Source: Lineus longissimus (Eukaryota; Nemertea; Pilidiophora; Heteronemertea; Lineidae). Taken from it: a DNA stretch of 64,000 nucleotides. The stretch lies in assembly GCF_910592395.1 (NCBI RefSeq), contig NC_088312.1, positions 19,785,292-19,849,291 of the forward strand, in the 5' to 3' direction. The notes beneath the pieces are model-generated. The model did no database searches. It saw only the letters and a list, made by a program, of their open reading frames with translations, and was not told the DNA's origin. Each line of letters begins with the position of its first letter. The stretch's first letter is position 1. The translations under genes and the position numbers were made by a program. Shown piece after piece: positions 1 through 9,854 of this stretch.

Positions 1-57
1 CAATTCCCGTACCGTCTCAGAAGCCAACAGCACCTATCCTCATAGTGACCTGCTGCC

Positions 58-3000
58 CTACACAAGTTCGATTTGACTTGCTGGTTGGCTTAAAAACTTC
101 AGCTGCACTGCGATGATGCTGTCATCTGGGATCTTCGCAAATGGACGCCGTCCATCTGGTAACAGGAATTTGTTGATCTGGTAGGTTAAGAATGTCTTGT
201 AGCCCAGGTAATATGTTGCAAGATTCTGAAAAGATGTAAGAATTCTACCAATTGGTGTTTATGGTAACAATGGCAGTAGTCTGATGTTCATGTTCATAAG
301 GCAGAAATGGGCACAGTTTTGAAACAGTCCTTCCTACATGATTGATATGCCTGTCCCCTGCCACACACAGAACCGGAATATAAAGAATCGGCAGATTACA
401 CCCCTCAAAAACACATGAACTATACCATGTTTTAACTGGGTAAACAAAACAATACGAATGATATCTATATGACACTACACCCATAAATTGCTGTGTTCAC
501 TTTTTTACACGAATTATTTTTCCTTTAATACTAGAAATTTAACTGGTAAAAAACTGTTTGCTCAGAATTCACCCCAATTCGACATAAAAATTAGAGGTGC
601 ACATGTGTGGGAGTGTGTGGGGGTGGGGGTGGGGGGAGGGGGAGGGGGTTCACAATAACCGCTGCATATTAAAATATTGGCTAAAATGTGAACATCTTTG
701 CTTGCAGATACAACCTTATGTGTTCGTGACAGGGCAGACTTACCACAGTAACTGGGTGTGTGTTTGTTTCCTCAATGCCGTCGAACCCTGCGTCTGTTGC
801 CCTCCTGATGACCTCCATCTCCATGTGATAAAACATCTCCACGTTCTCCTGCGAGCTGAGGTCCAGGTTGGTCCCACCAAGAAGCCCAGTCAGCCACCTC
901 CCCTTTAAATGTTCCTGTACGGGTGCATCAACCGACCCCAAGAGTTCTCCGATGGGCCTCATGAAGTCAGAGAACCTGAACGCACCGTCTTCTGGAGGAC
1001 ACTTTTCCATGTCTGCAAAGAAGTTTGCGGCAACGATTCTCCCCGATTCCTTCTCCCGGATTACAACAGACATTCCACAATCAAGTGCGGCTGGAAACAG
1101 TTTCTCTAAGTGTTGGTGGAAGATTTGAAATGGAACACCAAGGGCGATCGTCATGGCGTCTTTCCTGATAAACGCATTGGCGATCACGGAAATTGCACCA
1201 TCTCGGTCCCCTGCTTGCAACGGTTCAATGGAATACTTCTCGTTCAGCGCTGGCATGGTGAGATGCTCCATCCCAGATTCTGTTCGTTTTGCTATGGCAT
1301 CTTTTATGGTCTCTGCTGCAAAGAAGTCTCCAGTGTCCACATGGATCCCCGCTTCTTTCAATTTCACAATGACACTAATGGCATTTATGGAGTTGCCACC
1401 GATGCTGAAGAAGTTGTCGGTTGCCTTGATGGAATGCCTCGGCCTGCCCAAAACAGAGGCGACAATACCAAGAGAACGGTCCAAAATAGGGTCGCCAGTT
1501 GACTCCTTACTGACTGCACCTGAGCCGAGGCTTGCCTCGAACAGTTCCAAAAGTTTCTGACGGTCTATTTTACCTGTCTGAGGCTGAAGTGGAAACTCCT
1601 CTAGAACCATGATTTCTGGTACCATGTACCCTGGAAGCTCCTTACGACAGTGTCGTGTTAATATAGCACGGTATAACTTCGCACCCTTCTTTGGCAAGGC
1701 GAACCCTACGATCATCTGATTCTGTTCATTTGCTTTCCTCAGCAATACCACTGTCTTTTCGACATCCTCTACCATCAAAATGACGCGTTCTACCTCCATG
1801 AGACTGACCCTTTGACCTCTGATCTTCACAACAGAATCTTTCCTTCCCTCGTAGTAGACTCGTCCATCAACAATTGTGCCATAGTCTCCTGTTTTGTAAA
1901 GAAGCTCATGTCCTGGTTTTTGCTCCAAGATATTTTCCACAAAACTGGACTGGTTGCCTAGCATGTAGCCATCTGCGACATTCAACCCGCTAATCACAAT
2001 CTCTCCATCACTGTCCCGATTCTCCACAGGATCCAAATGTTCATCCAGCAGGTGTACAGAACAGTTATCCACCACTGCTCCAATAGACAGACATCCATTC
2101 TTTGTACGCTGTCGAACATCATCTTCCGATGTGAAGACGTCGAAGGTGACATCACCAGTGACCTCGGTCGTGCCATAGAAGTTTGCAAGGTGGCAGTGGT
2201 TGGGAAACACGTGGAAGAAATCAATGGCTAGCTGTGGCGGTAGAACCTCCCCACTTGAGACAATCAGCTGAAGTTTTGAAACCATTTCAACTGGTGTGAT
2301 TCCAGAGGTTATCATCAGGATCAACTTCTTCAACAAGGAAGGTACAAGAATTAACCGCGAGACGTTGAACTTCTTCAGTATTTTAATGAACAGTTCTGTA
2401 TTGACGATTTGGGCCTTCTGCACGATGACAATTGGTGTGTCCTCCAGCAAACAGCCCCAGATCTCTGTCAACGAATCGACAAACATCAATGATGTCTTTG
2501 CGCATCCTACATCATTTTGACCAAACGGCAACACGCGCCATTGCCAAGACAACCTGTTCATTGCGTTCCTGTGGCGAAGGCGGACCCCTTTTGGAACACC
2601 CGTGCTACCAGAAGTGTAAAGTATGCATGCCAGTGGGTTCTCTTTGTAACCGATTTTCTCATTTTCAGAAAGGTTGCATGCTTGGATATCCGAGTCGGAT
2701 TTCTGATGAAGGAATTCAAACTCCAAGATTTTCAGACCTTCACTGATGATTTCCACGTTATTTATAATGGTTGCGTTATCGCTCGACGAGATGAGGCAGA
2801 CTGGCTTTGACTCGCGCACTATATGGATGATCCTATTGATAGGCAGTGACGCTTCCAAAGGGAGGTAGCCAGCTCCTAGTTTGAACATAGCCAAGATAGC
2901 CACAATTCTCTCAACTGATGGCGACATCATCAAACAGATCACTGGTTCCTGGGATTTCGCAGGTGATATTCCGTACGAAGATAACTCATCTTTGACCATT

Positions 3001-3167
3001 CTACTAAACTGGTTAGCGCGACTGTTTAACTCGCCGAATGTGATTATCCTGTCGCCATCATAGATGGCTGGTTTTTCGGACGACTGGGCAGCTACTTTCT
3101 CAAATACCTCGTGAAGTAGAAGATCTGGCACTGTGGTGATGAAACCATTTAGTCTGTTTTCAGCCAT
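58..3167 (-). CDS. ebony: Ebony-like beta-alanyl amine synthase (NRPS-like A-T-amine-selecting enzyme), complete, 2 coding exons
   Basis: Coding exons, in transcript order, are 3167..744 (808 codons) and 225..58 (55 codons plus TAG), giving 863 aa; Drosophila Ebony is about 880 aa. The donor at 743 reads GTG|GTAAGT and the acceptor before 225 reads CTTTTCAG; the intron is phase 0. Visible domains: an adenylation domain (about 1-540) with the ATP loop YTSGSTGVPKG near 184-194, NFYGTTEVTG near 329, LLYKTGDYG near 422 and the A10 lysine in TGKIDR near 533; a carrier domain with GGNS (phosphopantetheine serine about 593); and a C-terminal region (about 625-863) matching the amine-selecting part of Ebony. 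VDSLTEIWG (Asp about 231) lies at the substrate pocket. From family knowledge, Ebony activates beta-alanine and couples it to dopamine, histamine or other amines; the substrate here is inferred. The ATG is in good context (ACCATGG), directly after a 5'UTR acceptor. An upstream TTG that extends the frame to 3245 was rejected because it lies across that acceptor. The amino-acyl assignment is sure; the true amine partner is unknown. Confidence 0.93.
226..743 (-). other. Intron of the Ebony-like gene
   Basis: A 518-base intron with a GTAAGT donor (738-743 on the plus strand reads ACTTAC) and a TTTTCAG acceptor (226-232). If it is ignored, the reading frame runs on to a false stop at 681 and the last 55 residues are lost. 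It contains a G-rich plus-strand tract at about 607-648 and no other gene. Confidence 0.85.
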
Positions 3168-3174
3168 GGTTACA
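3168..3174 (-). other. 5'UTR exon edge of the Ebony-like gene
   Basis: On the minus strand a pyrimidine-rich tract ending TTCCAG lies just before TGTAACC and the ATG at 3167. This is a clear 3' splice site seven bases upstream of the start codon, so the promoter and first non-coding exon lie further upstream, at higher coordinates. I could not place that first exon. Confidence 0.7.
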
Positions 3175-5742
3175 CTGGAATAAAAAAAGATGAATCTCGT
3201 GGTTATGGCGCAACATTCCAACCAAGCTAAATGAGTTCTGTTCAAATGCGCCCTCTCATAAAAGTATTTTGTTGAAGGTTTAGTTTTGGGTCATCTCTTT
3301 GATGTTTGGCATGTGGCAAGCATTGGCAGAGGGCAGGCAATCACTGGTTGTGCCTTGGCCAACCAGTCCTGGATACGATGCCATTCCAGCCTTTGGCCAG
3401 GGTTAGGCCAGGTCACTTGTGCTAGCTATTTGGGAATTCGAAGGAGGCAAATCATCTGTAGCAACAGGTAGAATTAGAAACAAAATGGCTGTCATGATGA
3501 CTTGATTTCAAAACACGGCCTTGGTATTTTTCCATCCTCGGATATTTCAAACGTTTACTCCTGTTTTGATAAACACATCCTTTTAGATCGTTCTTAAACA
3601 TTTATCATTTCGTCCATTTGAGGTATTCAGTGGAATAATGGCTTTGTTGTCCTCGGGATCAGACAAGAGGTCATTCCTGTAACCTGCGATATCTTTAGAT
3701 ATCAAGTCGGTTAAATTGATGTTTTATATCCCGTTGACAGCCTTCGTGATACATCGGCCACTTTTTTTATCATAACGAATCCGCCGGGGTTCATTTTCCG
3801 AAAAGCGGGAAAAGTCCCGACGAGCGTTTTTGACACACTTTTTTTCCTTCCCGACCATAAAATAGAGAGAAATGAAAAAATATTTTCCCGACGACCAAGT
3901 TTATTTTGTTTTGGGTGCCCTTGTATGATCTGAGACTAGAATTGATAAAACTTTCAGAGCAGGTCCGTCCGCGGGTGCGGGTCGGCGGCGCAGCCAAATG
4001 GTCAAGATGCACAGTTGCCGCATTGAAAGAGTTCAAATAAACGATTTTGAATAGATTGCTGCTCTCACCATCAATGTCTTCAATACCGTGACTGAATGGA
4101 ATGGAGTGAAAATGTAACACCATGACATTTGTATAGAAGAATAAAATCCCCACAACTGGCTTCCTGGAAATGTATTGACATTGCTCAGCATACAGAGGCT
4201 ACAGAGGCAGGAAGTATATATATGATATGGCCCCAGATAACATGTGCGTACACAGACTGACATAATAGACCTATTTAAATAAACGTTGAACGAGTCCATT
4301 GTGTGCAGGTCGGTCAACCAACAGTACTAAGGTATGAGCTACCCCGGCAAGAATAGGCCTACTTTAAAAGTGGACATGAACTTTAAGTTAAGGATTGACC
4401 ATGGCTCAGAATAGCTGGTTACTCTAAGACCATCATTATGGCTCGAACTTGAAATCCTAAAAAGCAATTATACATATCGGAATTATATTTCGAAACGAGG
4501 TGAATGCCAATTTGAAGGGGAGAGCCTGACCAAGCTCGGTCTTAGTGACGAGTGTTGCACTGAAGTTCATGGTAGTGTAGCCTGTGACTACAATACAATG
4601 GGTGCTGTATGTAGCCTATTCACACGATTTTTCTCCCATCTGAATATAATGTTCTCTGGCATAGTTCAAAAACTGAATGCTTCAGCAGCGAGTCCAGGCA
4701 ACGATTGATTAGATGCAAGTGTGGATGCTTGGCAGAAATGCTGGGTGAACTTTAAAATACTCTACCTGTATAGATGACTGGTGTATTCCGACAGAACTGC
4801 TGGCATCTCTATTCTCTAACCGTTAGTTAGGCTGGTTACACTTTCAAATTAGCTATTACTGCAGGATTTTGGCTGCTGAACAGAATCTCCGATGTAGGCC
4901 AGGCACCTGTTCATATCGGCCTACTGATATTTTTTCGTAGTTGGGCCAGCTTCATAGCATGCTTCTACCATAAAACCGATATACTGCTTTTCGCTAATAC
5001 ATACACCTACTAATTCGAACCCGCCTTAACCGTCAGGCTTAACAATGACAATACTTAGGGATATTGTTGAGGTTGCATAACAAGGGCCTTTAGAGAATTA
5101 CCATTAAGCATAAATGTCAAACATATTTTTATACTTACAGTTTAAGCAGGCAGATTCGCTCTTCTATTCCAGTATGTATGTATACAACTTTATACCGGCA
5201 TAGAGCTCAACAATCAACCTGTGTGTGCACAGTCTGAGCACAATCATTCAACTGAGATTTGGTTTGAACGATCAATAAAGCCACGTGATTGACCAGCATG
5301 ATAATGATAATTGTTTAATAGTTGTGTCTCTCACATATAGATGACACTCTATTTGAATCTATTGACGATGTGTCACTGGTTTTAATGTATTAAATTTTTA
5401 GTTGACGATGTGTCACTGGTTTTAATGTACACTCCATGTTCGACTCCAAGGCATGACCCTTTCCCAGTCGATCCATGTCTTCTTGCTTGATACTGGCCCC
5501 AGTGGAGATACATTCCACACGCAGTGAATGTGCTTTAGGGCCATATGAGAGGGATCCATTCTGCGAAAGCGTTCATATACGCTGGTGGCCGGGGAGTGGA
5601 GGCGCAGTCAAAAGTTTAAGATCATGTTTATTTCACATCATCATTAGAAATTTACACGTATAATAAGTCTTACTAAATTCAACCGACTTTTATACTGCGA
5701 CAAAGACCTATGTGAAAATGAAATCTGTTTTTCAATTTATGT
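3175..5742. other. Intergenic / 5'UTR-intron region without recognisable coding exons
   Basis: About 2.6 kb between the two minus-strand genes. It may contain the unplaced first exon of the Ebony-like gene. It holds a decayed copy of a foldback repeat at about 4425-4545 (related to those at 28.0 and 47.4 kb) and an exact 28-bp direct repeat at 5362-5389 and 5402-5429. Short ORFs here show no family resemblance. Confidence 0.6.
5362..5429. repeat. Exact 28-bp direct repeat, two copies
   Basis: The two copies, 5362-5389 and 5402-5429, begin TTGACGATGTG and end TTTTAATGTA. They are separated by 12 AT-rich bases, so this is a recent local duplication. Confidence 0.85.
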
Positions 5743-5748
5743 TTTATT
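5743..5748 (-). terminator. Poly(A) signal of the sulfotransferase gene
   Basis: AATAAA on the minus strand, 104 bases beyond the stop codon of the sulfotransferase reading frame and in an AT-rich context. It is the first canonical signal downstream of that gene. Confidence 0.6.
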
Positions 5749-5851
5749 TGAATAAAAGTATACAAATGTCATTCACAAACACATAATCTTTCATTTACAT
5801 AGCTTACAAACATAATATGATAGCCAACCTAAACAGAAGCAGGTTAGCTGA

Positions 5852-7252
5852 TCAGTCTGATTTTTTTATAACTTTTTCCATCATTGAGATGGTCCTTGGC
5901 AGGGTCGCATTCTCACTGAAAGTAGGAATGCCCGACCTCTGGCAGAATTTATCGCATATCTCCAGAACTTCAGGTGTGACGTCATGGCGTTTTCGTTTCT
6001 GCTTGACATCAATGGCGAGTGGTGATGCGCGCTGGGAATCATTCTCCATTGCTTTGACCGCCTTTGGAATTGAGCTATCGGGGAGGCCGCAGTAGTTGAA
6101 CACAGCTTTGCATGCCCGCGCAGGGCTGCTAATCATATCCTCATATTTGACTGCCGGGATATCAATCCCCTCCTCCTGGAAGTCGTAGTACTTTCGAATC
6201 ACCCAGCAGTGGTGCATGCATAAGTAATAAAATATTGTCATTGAGCTGGACAGTTTGTCCGAGTTTCGCATCCACGAGGTGCTTTCTTCATCCCCGAAAC
6301 AGAAATATCGACACCTCGCGACTTGTTTAGGAAATAGCTTCCTAAGGACGGAGGAGGCTTGGAAGATGTACAGGAGCCAGTAGACCAAGATGGCGGAGAA
6401 AGCGTGGTCCATGGAGCGGACTGTTTCCATCCTGTCTCGGTACATAAACAGGAGGTTGATAGATGGGAAGAGCTCGCTTATCGCAGGAACATGGCGGACG
6501 CTTTCACTCCGCGTTTTAATTAGGACGTATTTTATGTTTGTTTTCGCCTGCGGCTTGCAAAGCAGACGAACTGAACTGCGTAGAAGACTTTTGTACTCGT
6601 CCTCTGGAAGTTCGAGTTTCAGGACATCGAAGTTTGTGAAAGCGTCGGGCTCGCTCAGTGAGAGTACACCGGGGCATGCCTCGAACATCTGCGACAAAAT
6701 GGTGGAACCACAACGTCCGGTGTTGGCAAGAAACGTCACTTCCGCCGCTGGGTCACCAACCTCGTCTGCTAACTTCTTGAATGCCCAGTTTGGAATAGTG
6801 ATTGTTTTCACTGCGAAGAGAAATTGCGCCATGAAGAGGAAGGTGGCGTTCTTAGAATGATGAATGTCCATTTTAGGAGGAGTCTCTACGAATGTTGTTT
6901 CATGATGGCCGACCGAGTAAAGTGTGACGTTGTCCGCCAAAATGCATCTCGGATCATCGAATCTTTCATGAACGCTGATGAAATCTTTAAACCTTGTGAT
7001 ACACAGGATGTCTGCCTTTCCTCTCCAAACGATTTTTTGCACATGCGCCGCCTTGTTATACATATTCCCCTCACGGATTTTCGAAAGTGTCCGAGCTGTT
7101 CCGTTAATCTTCCACCATCCCCTCTGTATGGTTCGGAACACATTTCTACACGTAATGTAAAGAAGGTAATAAAGGAGTTCTCTGAGAAACTTGAGGTATG
7201 GTGTCCTCTTTGAATAGTTTGCACGAATGTCTTTAACCAGCTGTATCAACAT
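5852..7252 (-). CDS. Sulfotransferase-domain protein, single exon, 466 aa
   Basis: One uninterrupted frame with an ATG at 7252. The PAPS-binding elements of the sulfotransferase superfamily are visible: a P-loop-like NTGRCGST (residues 177-184) followed by LSLSEPDAF, and a 3'-phosphate-binding segment LLFMYRDRMETVRS (about 267-280). IKTRS (about 245-249) precedes the second motif. A hydrophobic stretch near residues 22-35 (FLRELLYYLLYIT) could be a signal anchor, as in Golgi enzymes, but it is short and contains charged residues. Similar intronless sulfotransferase-like genes of 400-470 aa are multicopy in marine invertebrates. The acceptor substrate cannot be read from sequence; transfer of sulfate from PAPS is inferred from the motifs. 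The start could be extended by an upstream exon, since an AAACAG acceptor-like site lies about 25 bases upstream, but the frame as given is full length for the family. Confidence 0.85.
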   Translation of the reverse strand: MLIQLVKDIRANYSKRTPYLKFLRELLYYLLYITCRNVFRTIQRGWWKINGTARTLSKIREGNMYNKAAHVQKIVWRGKADILCITRFKDFISVHERFDDPRCILADNVTLYSVGHHETTFVETPPKMDIHHSKNATFLFMAQFLFAVKTITIPNWAFKKLADEVGDPAAEVTFLANTGRCGSTILSQMFEACPGVLSLSEPDAFTNFDVLKLELPEDEYKSLLRSSVRLLCKPQAKTNIKYVLIKTRSESVRHVPAISELFPSINLLFMYRDRMETVRSMDHAFSAILVYWLLYIFQASSVLRKLFPKQVARCRYFCFGDEESTSWMRNSDKLSSSMTIFYYLCMHHCWVIRKYYDFQEEGIDIPAVKYEDMISSPARACKAVFNYCGLPDSSIPKAVKAMENDSQRASPLAIDVKQKRKRHDVTPEVLEICDKFCQRSGIPTFSENATLPRTISMMEKVIKKSD

Positions 7253-9854
7253 GGTATCTGGTTGGACGTAGACCTGTTTGGAAGATAAAGAGTGCAGTGC
7301 AGCTTTAATGATTAGTTCAGTTGGTCTGGAGAAGAGATTCTCTTCGCTTCTCAGTCAACAACAAAGAATACATTTCTTCGTTGAAGCATCTTGACCTTTC
7401 AAGAGTTAACATCCACGAATAAATAATGTGTGACTTTTGACCCTTGGGGATTCAAGATGCGGTGAAGTGGAATCACGTAAATCTGATTGGACTCTAGTGT
7501 CCCTGGACGCTGGAAAGAGAGGACTGAAACGGGGTTCCCATCTTGGGATAGGTGGATTCCAATAAGCATTTCCCCAAATCCACTCATAGAGAATTTGGTG
7601 ATCGTACGACCGCTAGCACGGTGGGGTTGAGGCAAAGCATTGTCAAAAGTCGCACAAATTGTGGCTTATATTTAATTTCTATCTGGCTCTTACAACACAC
7701 ATTTGAATTATGAACTCACCTAAGTCAGAGTATGAACTCGATCACCTAAGTCAAAGCTGTGGTTGAATGCTCTGGAGTAGACAATATCTCGAATGATAAT
7801 ATCAATATAAGTGGTCATATCTGTACATTAACATTGTTCTCATGTGGGTCATTGACTTGTCAACTGTCTGATCGGCGCAGACATGTACACCACTGTCTCG
7901 TGACCCCACGTGATTATCACACTATCGTCTGCTCGCGTCGCAAAGCAGAATGAGTCAGTAAACTTTGGTCAACTGTCAACCTTTTCATCCGGGGACTGCT
8001 GATTAGCAATTCAGTTGTGGGGAGGGCATTTACCCCTGGGAATATGGGTTGATGAATGTTGGTTGGGGCGTCCTTGATTGTGCGGGTATTGTACAGGGAC
8101 AAGCGGATATACGAGGACGGGGTTAGCCTCTAAGACTTGTTGTTTCATGATAGTGGTATTGTTTTATCATTAAAGGACGATGACAATAGTTTGCTATCCT
8201 TACGTAATTCTATCCTTACGTTATCTTTTTCTGCAAAGTTTTAATACAATAGCCAATGCATGAACATGTACATAGAAACATGATCTCTTCTTGGTGGCCA
8301 TTCTGCAATAGGATTAGCCAGCAATGATGAACACACAAGTAATGACTAAACGAAAAAAATTGTCGCGAGTTCTAAAAAAAATCGGCGACGTTCGTTACCG
8401 AAACAGACCCAGCGACATCTTCTGATCGTTCTTGGAAACCATGGGCTGTTCAGTGAGAATAAGGACCTACCGCGGACACTCACAGCCAGGAAGACATGAT
8501 GACCGCCACTGGGCGTGCGCTCGTCGGTTGCGGCAGGGAAGACGTCGGGACTTTTTTACAAATCCCCCGAGACGCCAACGTGAACGCCTGTCACATTGTT
8601 CGACATCGTAATAAGGAGCTCGAACAAGGGTATAGGCGTTCGCGAAAACTCCCCAGTTGTGCAGAATAAAAGAGAGATTTTGAAATGAAAACTCCTGGAG
8701 ACATTGTATTGCATGGCGACCCAATATATACCGAAAATGTTTTTATTCTTCTTCATGAACCATTTTATTTGATATTATCTTTATCATATTTTGATGTATT
8801 GACAGTTTTAGTGAAACAACTCAGATGTGACTTTCCTCTGCCTTTCATCATTCAATGAATTTCGTATAATCTAACTTAATTTCATTTCATTCCGTCTCTT
8901 CAAGCCTTACGAATGACCATTTTGAAGTGAAAATTAATCATTTAAGCTGTGTAGACTCCTATGCACTCAATGTCGACATTTATTTTGACATCCTGATCGC
9001 CGAACCTTCCGCTATGGAATGAGGAACGATGCCGGTCCACTGCGTCAGGAGTGTAAAGCTTTGTTGCACAGTAAGAAAACCCTTAGTGTTGGAATATTTT
9101 TTCCATTCATTCCAAATTGGACGAGTGTATACTCAGGCCGAAGAGGTAACTAGTCTGACGAAAGGGCTGCATCAAGATCGAGCCCAGTCTTTTGAGGACA
9201 AAGTCACAACATGAATGCTGCAGGACACTAAAGACATTTCCTAAGGACATTTGACGGACCCCCGCCATGTCGCCACTGCTTTCGGGGTTTTGTTTATTTT
9301 GAAAATATATAGGCCTCATTGGAGGACACCTGACGACTTCATCGTCCGGTCGACGACAGCCGAAATTCGCGACGGCGGTCGTATTGGAATTAGACCGAAA
9401 CGCAAACAACAGCCAAAACCGGAAGTGGAAATTTTTAGCAATTTTGTGCGAAATGTTCTTCTATTTTACACGGTATCTCACACAAAAATGCCATAACAAA
9501 CTTGAAAGTGGGTTAGGATAACTGATCATTACATACAAAAACTGTAAACATCTGCTGTAGGCCAAAGTTAGCGCTGTTCTGGGTGAACCGGCCTTGGAGA
9601 CGATGTAAACAAAATTTCTCGAAAAGTTTCTCTTCTGAAGCACTGGCAATCAATGTACAGCGGTTGTGGGTGAATCATACATCAATGCATCAGTGATTTT
9701 GTAGCGCCTGTACATGTACCTTTGGAGTGTAAATCGCTAGGCCTTTTACAGCTAAGGCTAAGCCTTTCCCCAAAAATAAAGTCGAGTTTGGGTCAAAACT
9801 GACAAAAGTTTTGAATAGTACTAGTAGCCTAGGCCTAAATTATTAAAACCGATC
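7253..9854. other. Intergenic region between divergently transcribed genes
   Basis: The 5' sides of the sulfotransferase gene (minus) and the C11orf65-like gene (plus) face each other here. Small ORFs (for example 7399-7635 minus and 9107-9409 minus) have no recognisable family and no supporting splice structure. Around 9240-9430 the sequence is richer in CpG and includes a strong ETS-type site, so the plus-strand promoter probably lies here. A fragment of a dispersed repeat is at 9021-9054. Confidence 0.6.
9418..9427 (+). promoter_or_regulatory. ETS-type promoter element (ACCGGAAGTG), putative promoter of the C11orf65-like gene
   Basis: ACCGGAAGTG is the consensus GABPA/ETS site common in housekeeping promoters. 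It lies 430 bases upstream of the ATG at 9855 in a locally CpG-rich stretch (about 9250-9430). The promoter role is inferred; no TATA box is evident. Confidence 0.35.

Noticed and set aside
681-743. Continuation of the Ebony-like frame to the stop at 681 (and extension upstream to 3245)
   Set aside because: A GTAAGT donor at 743 and an in-phase downstream exon at 225-58 that completes the family C-terminus show this tail is intronic. The upstream extension starts at TTG and crosses a 5'UTR splice acceptor.
58-3167. Bacterial NRPS gene or contamination/horizontal transfer
   Set aside because: It has a spliceosomal intron and a 5'UTR acceptor, lies among metazoan genes, and has the Ebony domain order.
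7399-7635. 78-codon minus-strand ORF upstream of the sulfotransferase
   Set aside because: It starts with TTG, has no recognised family and lies in the likely 5' flank.
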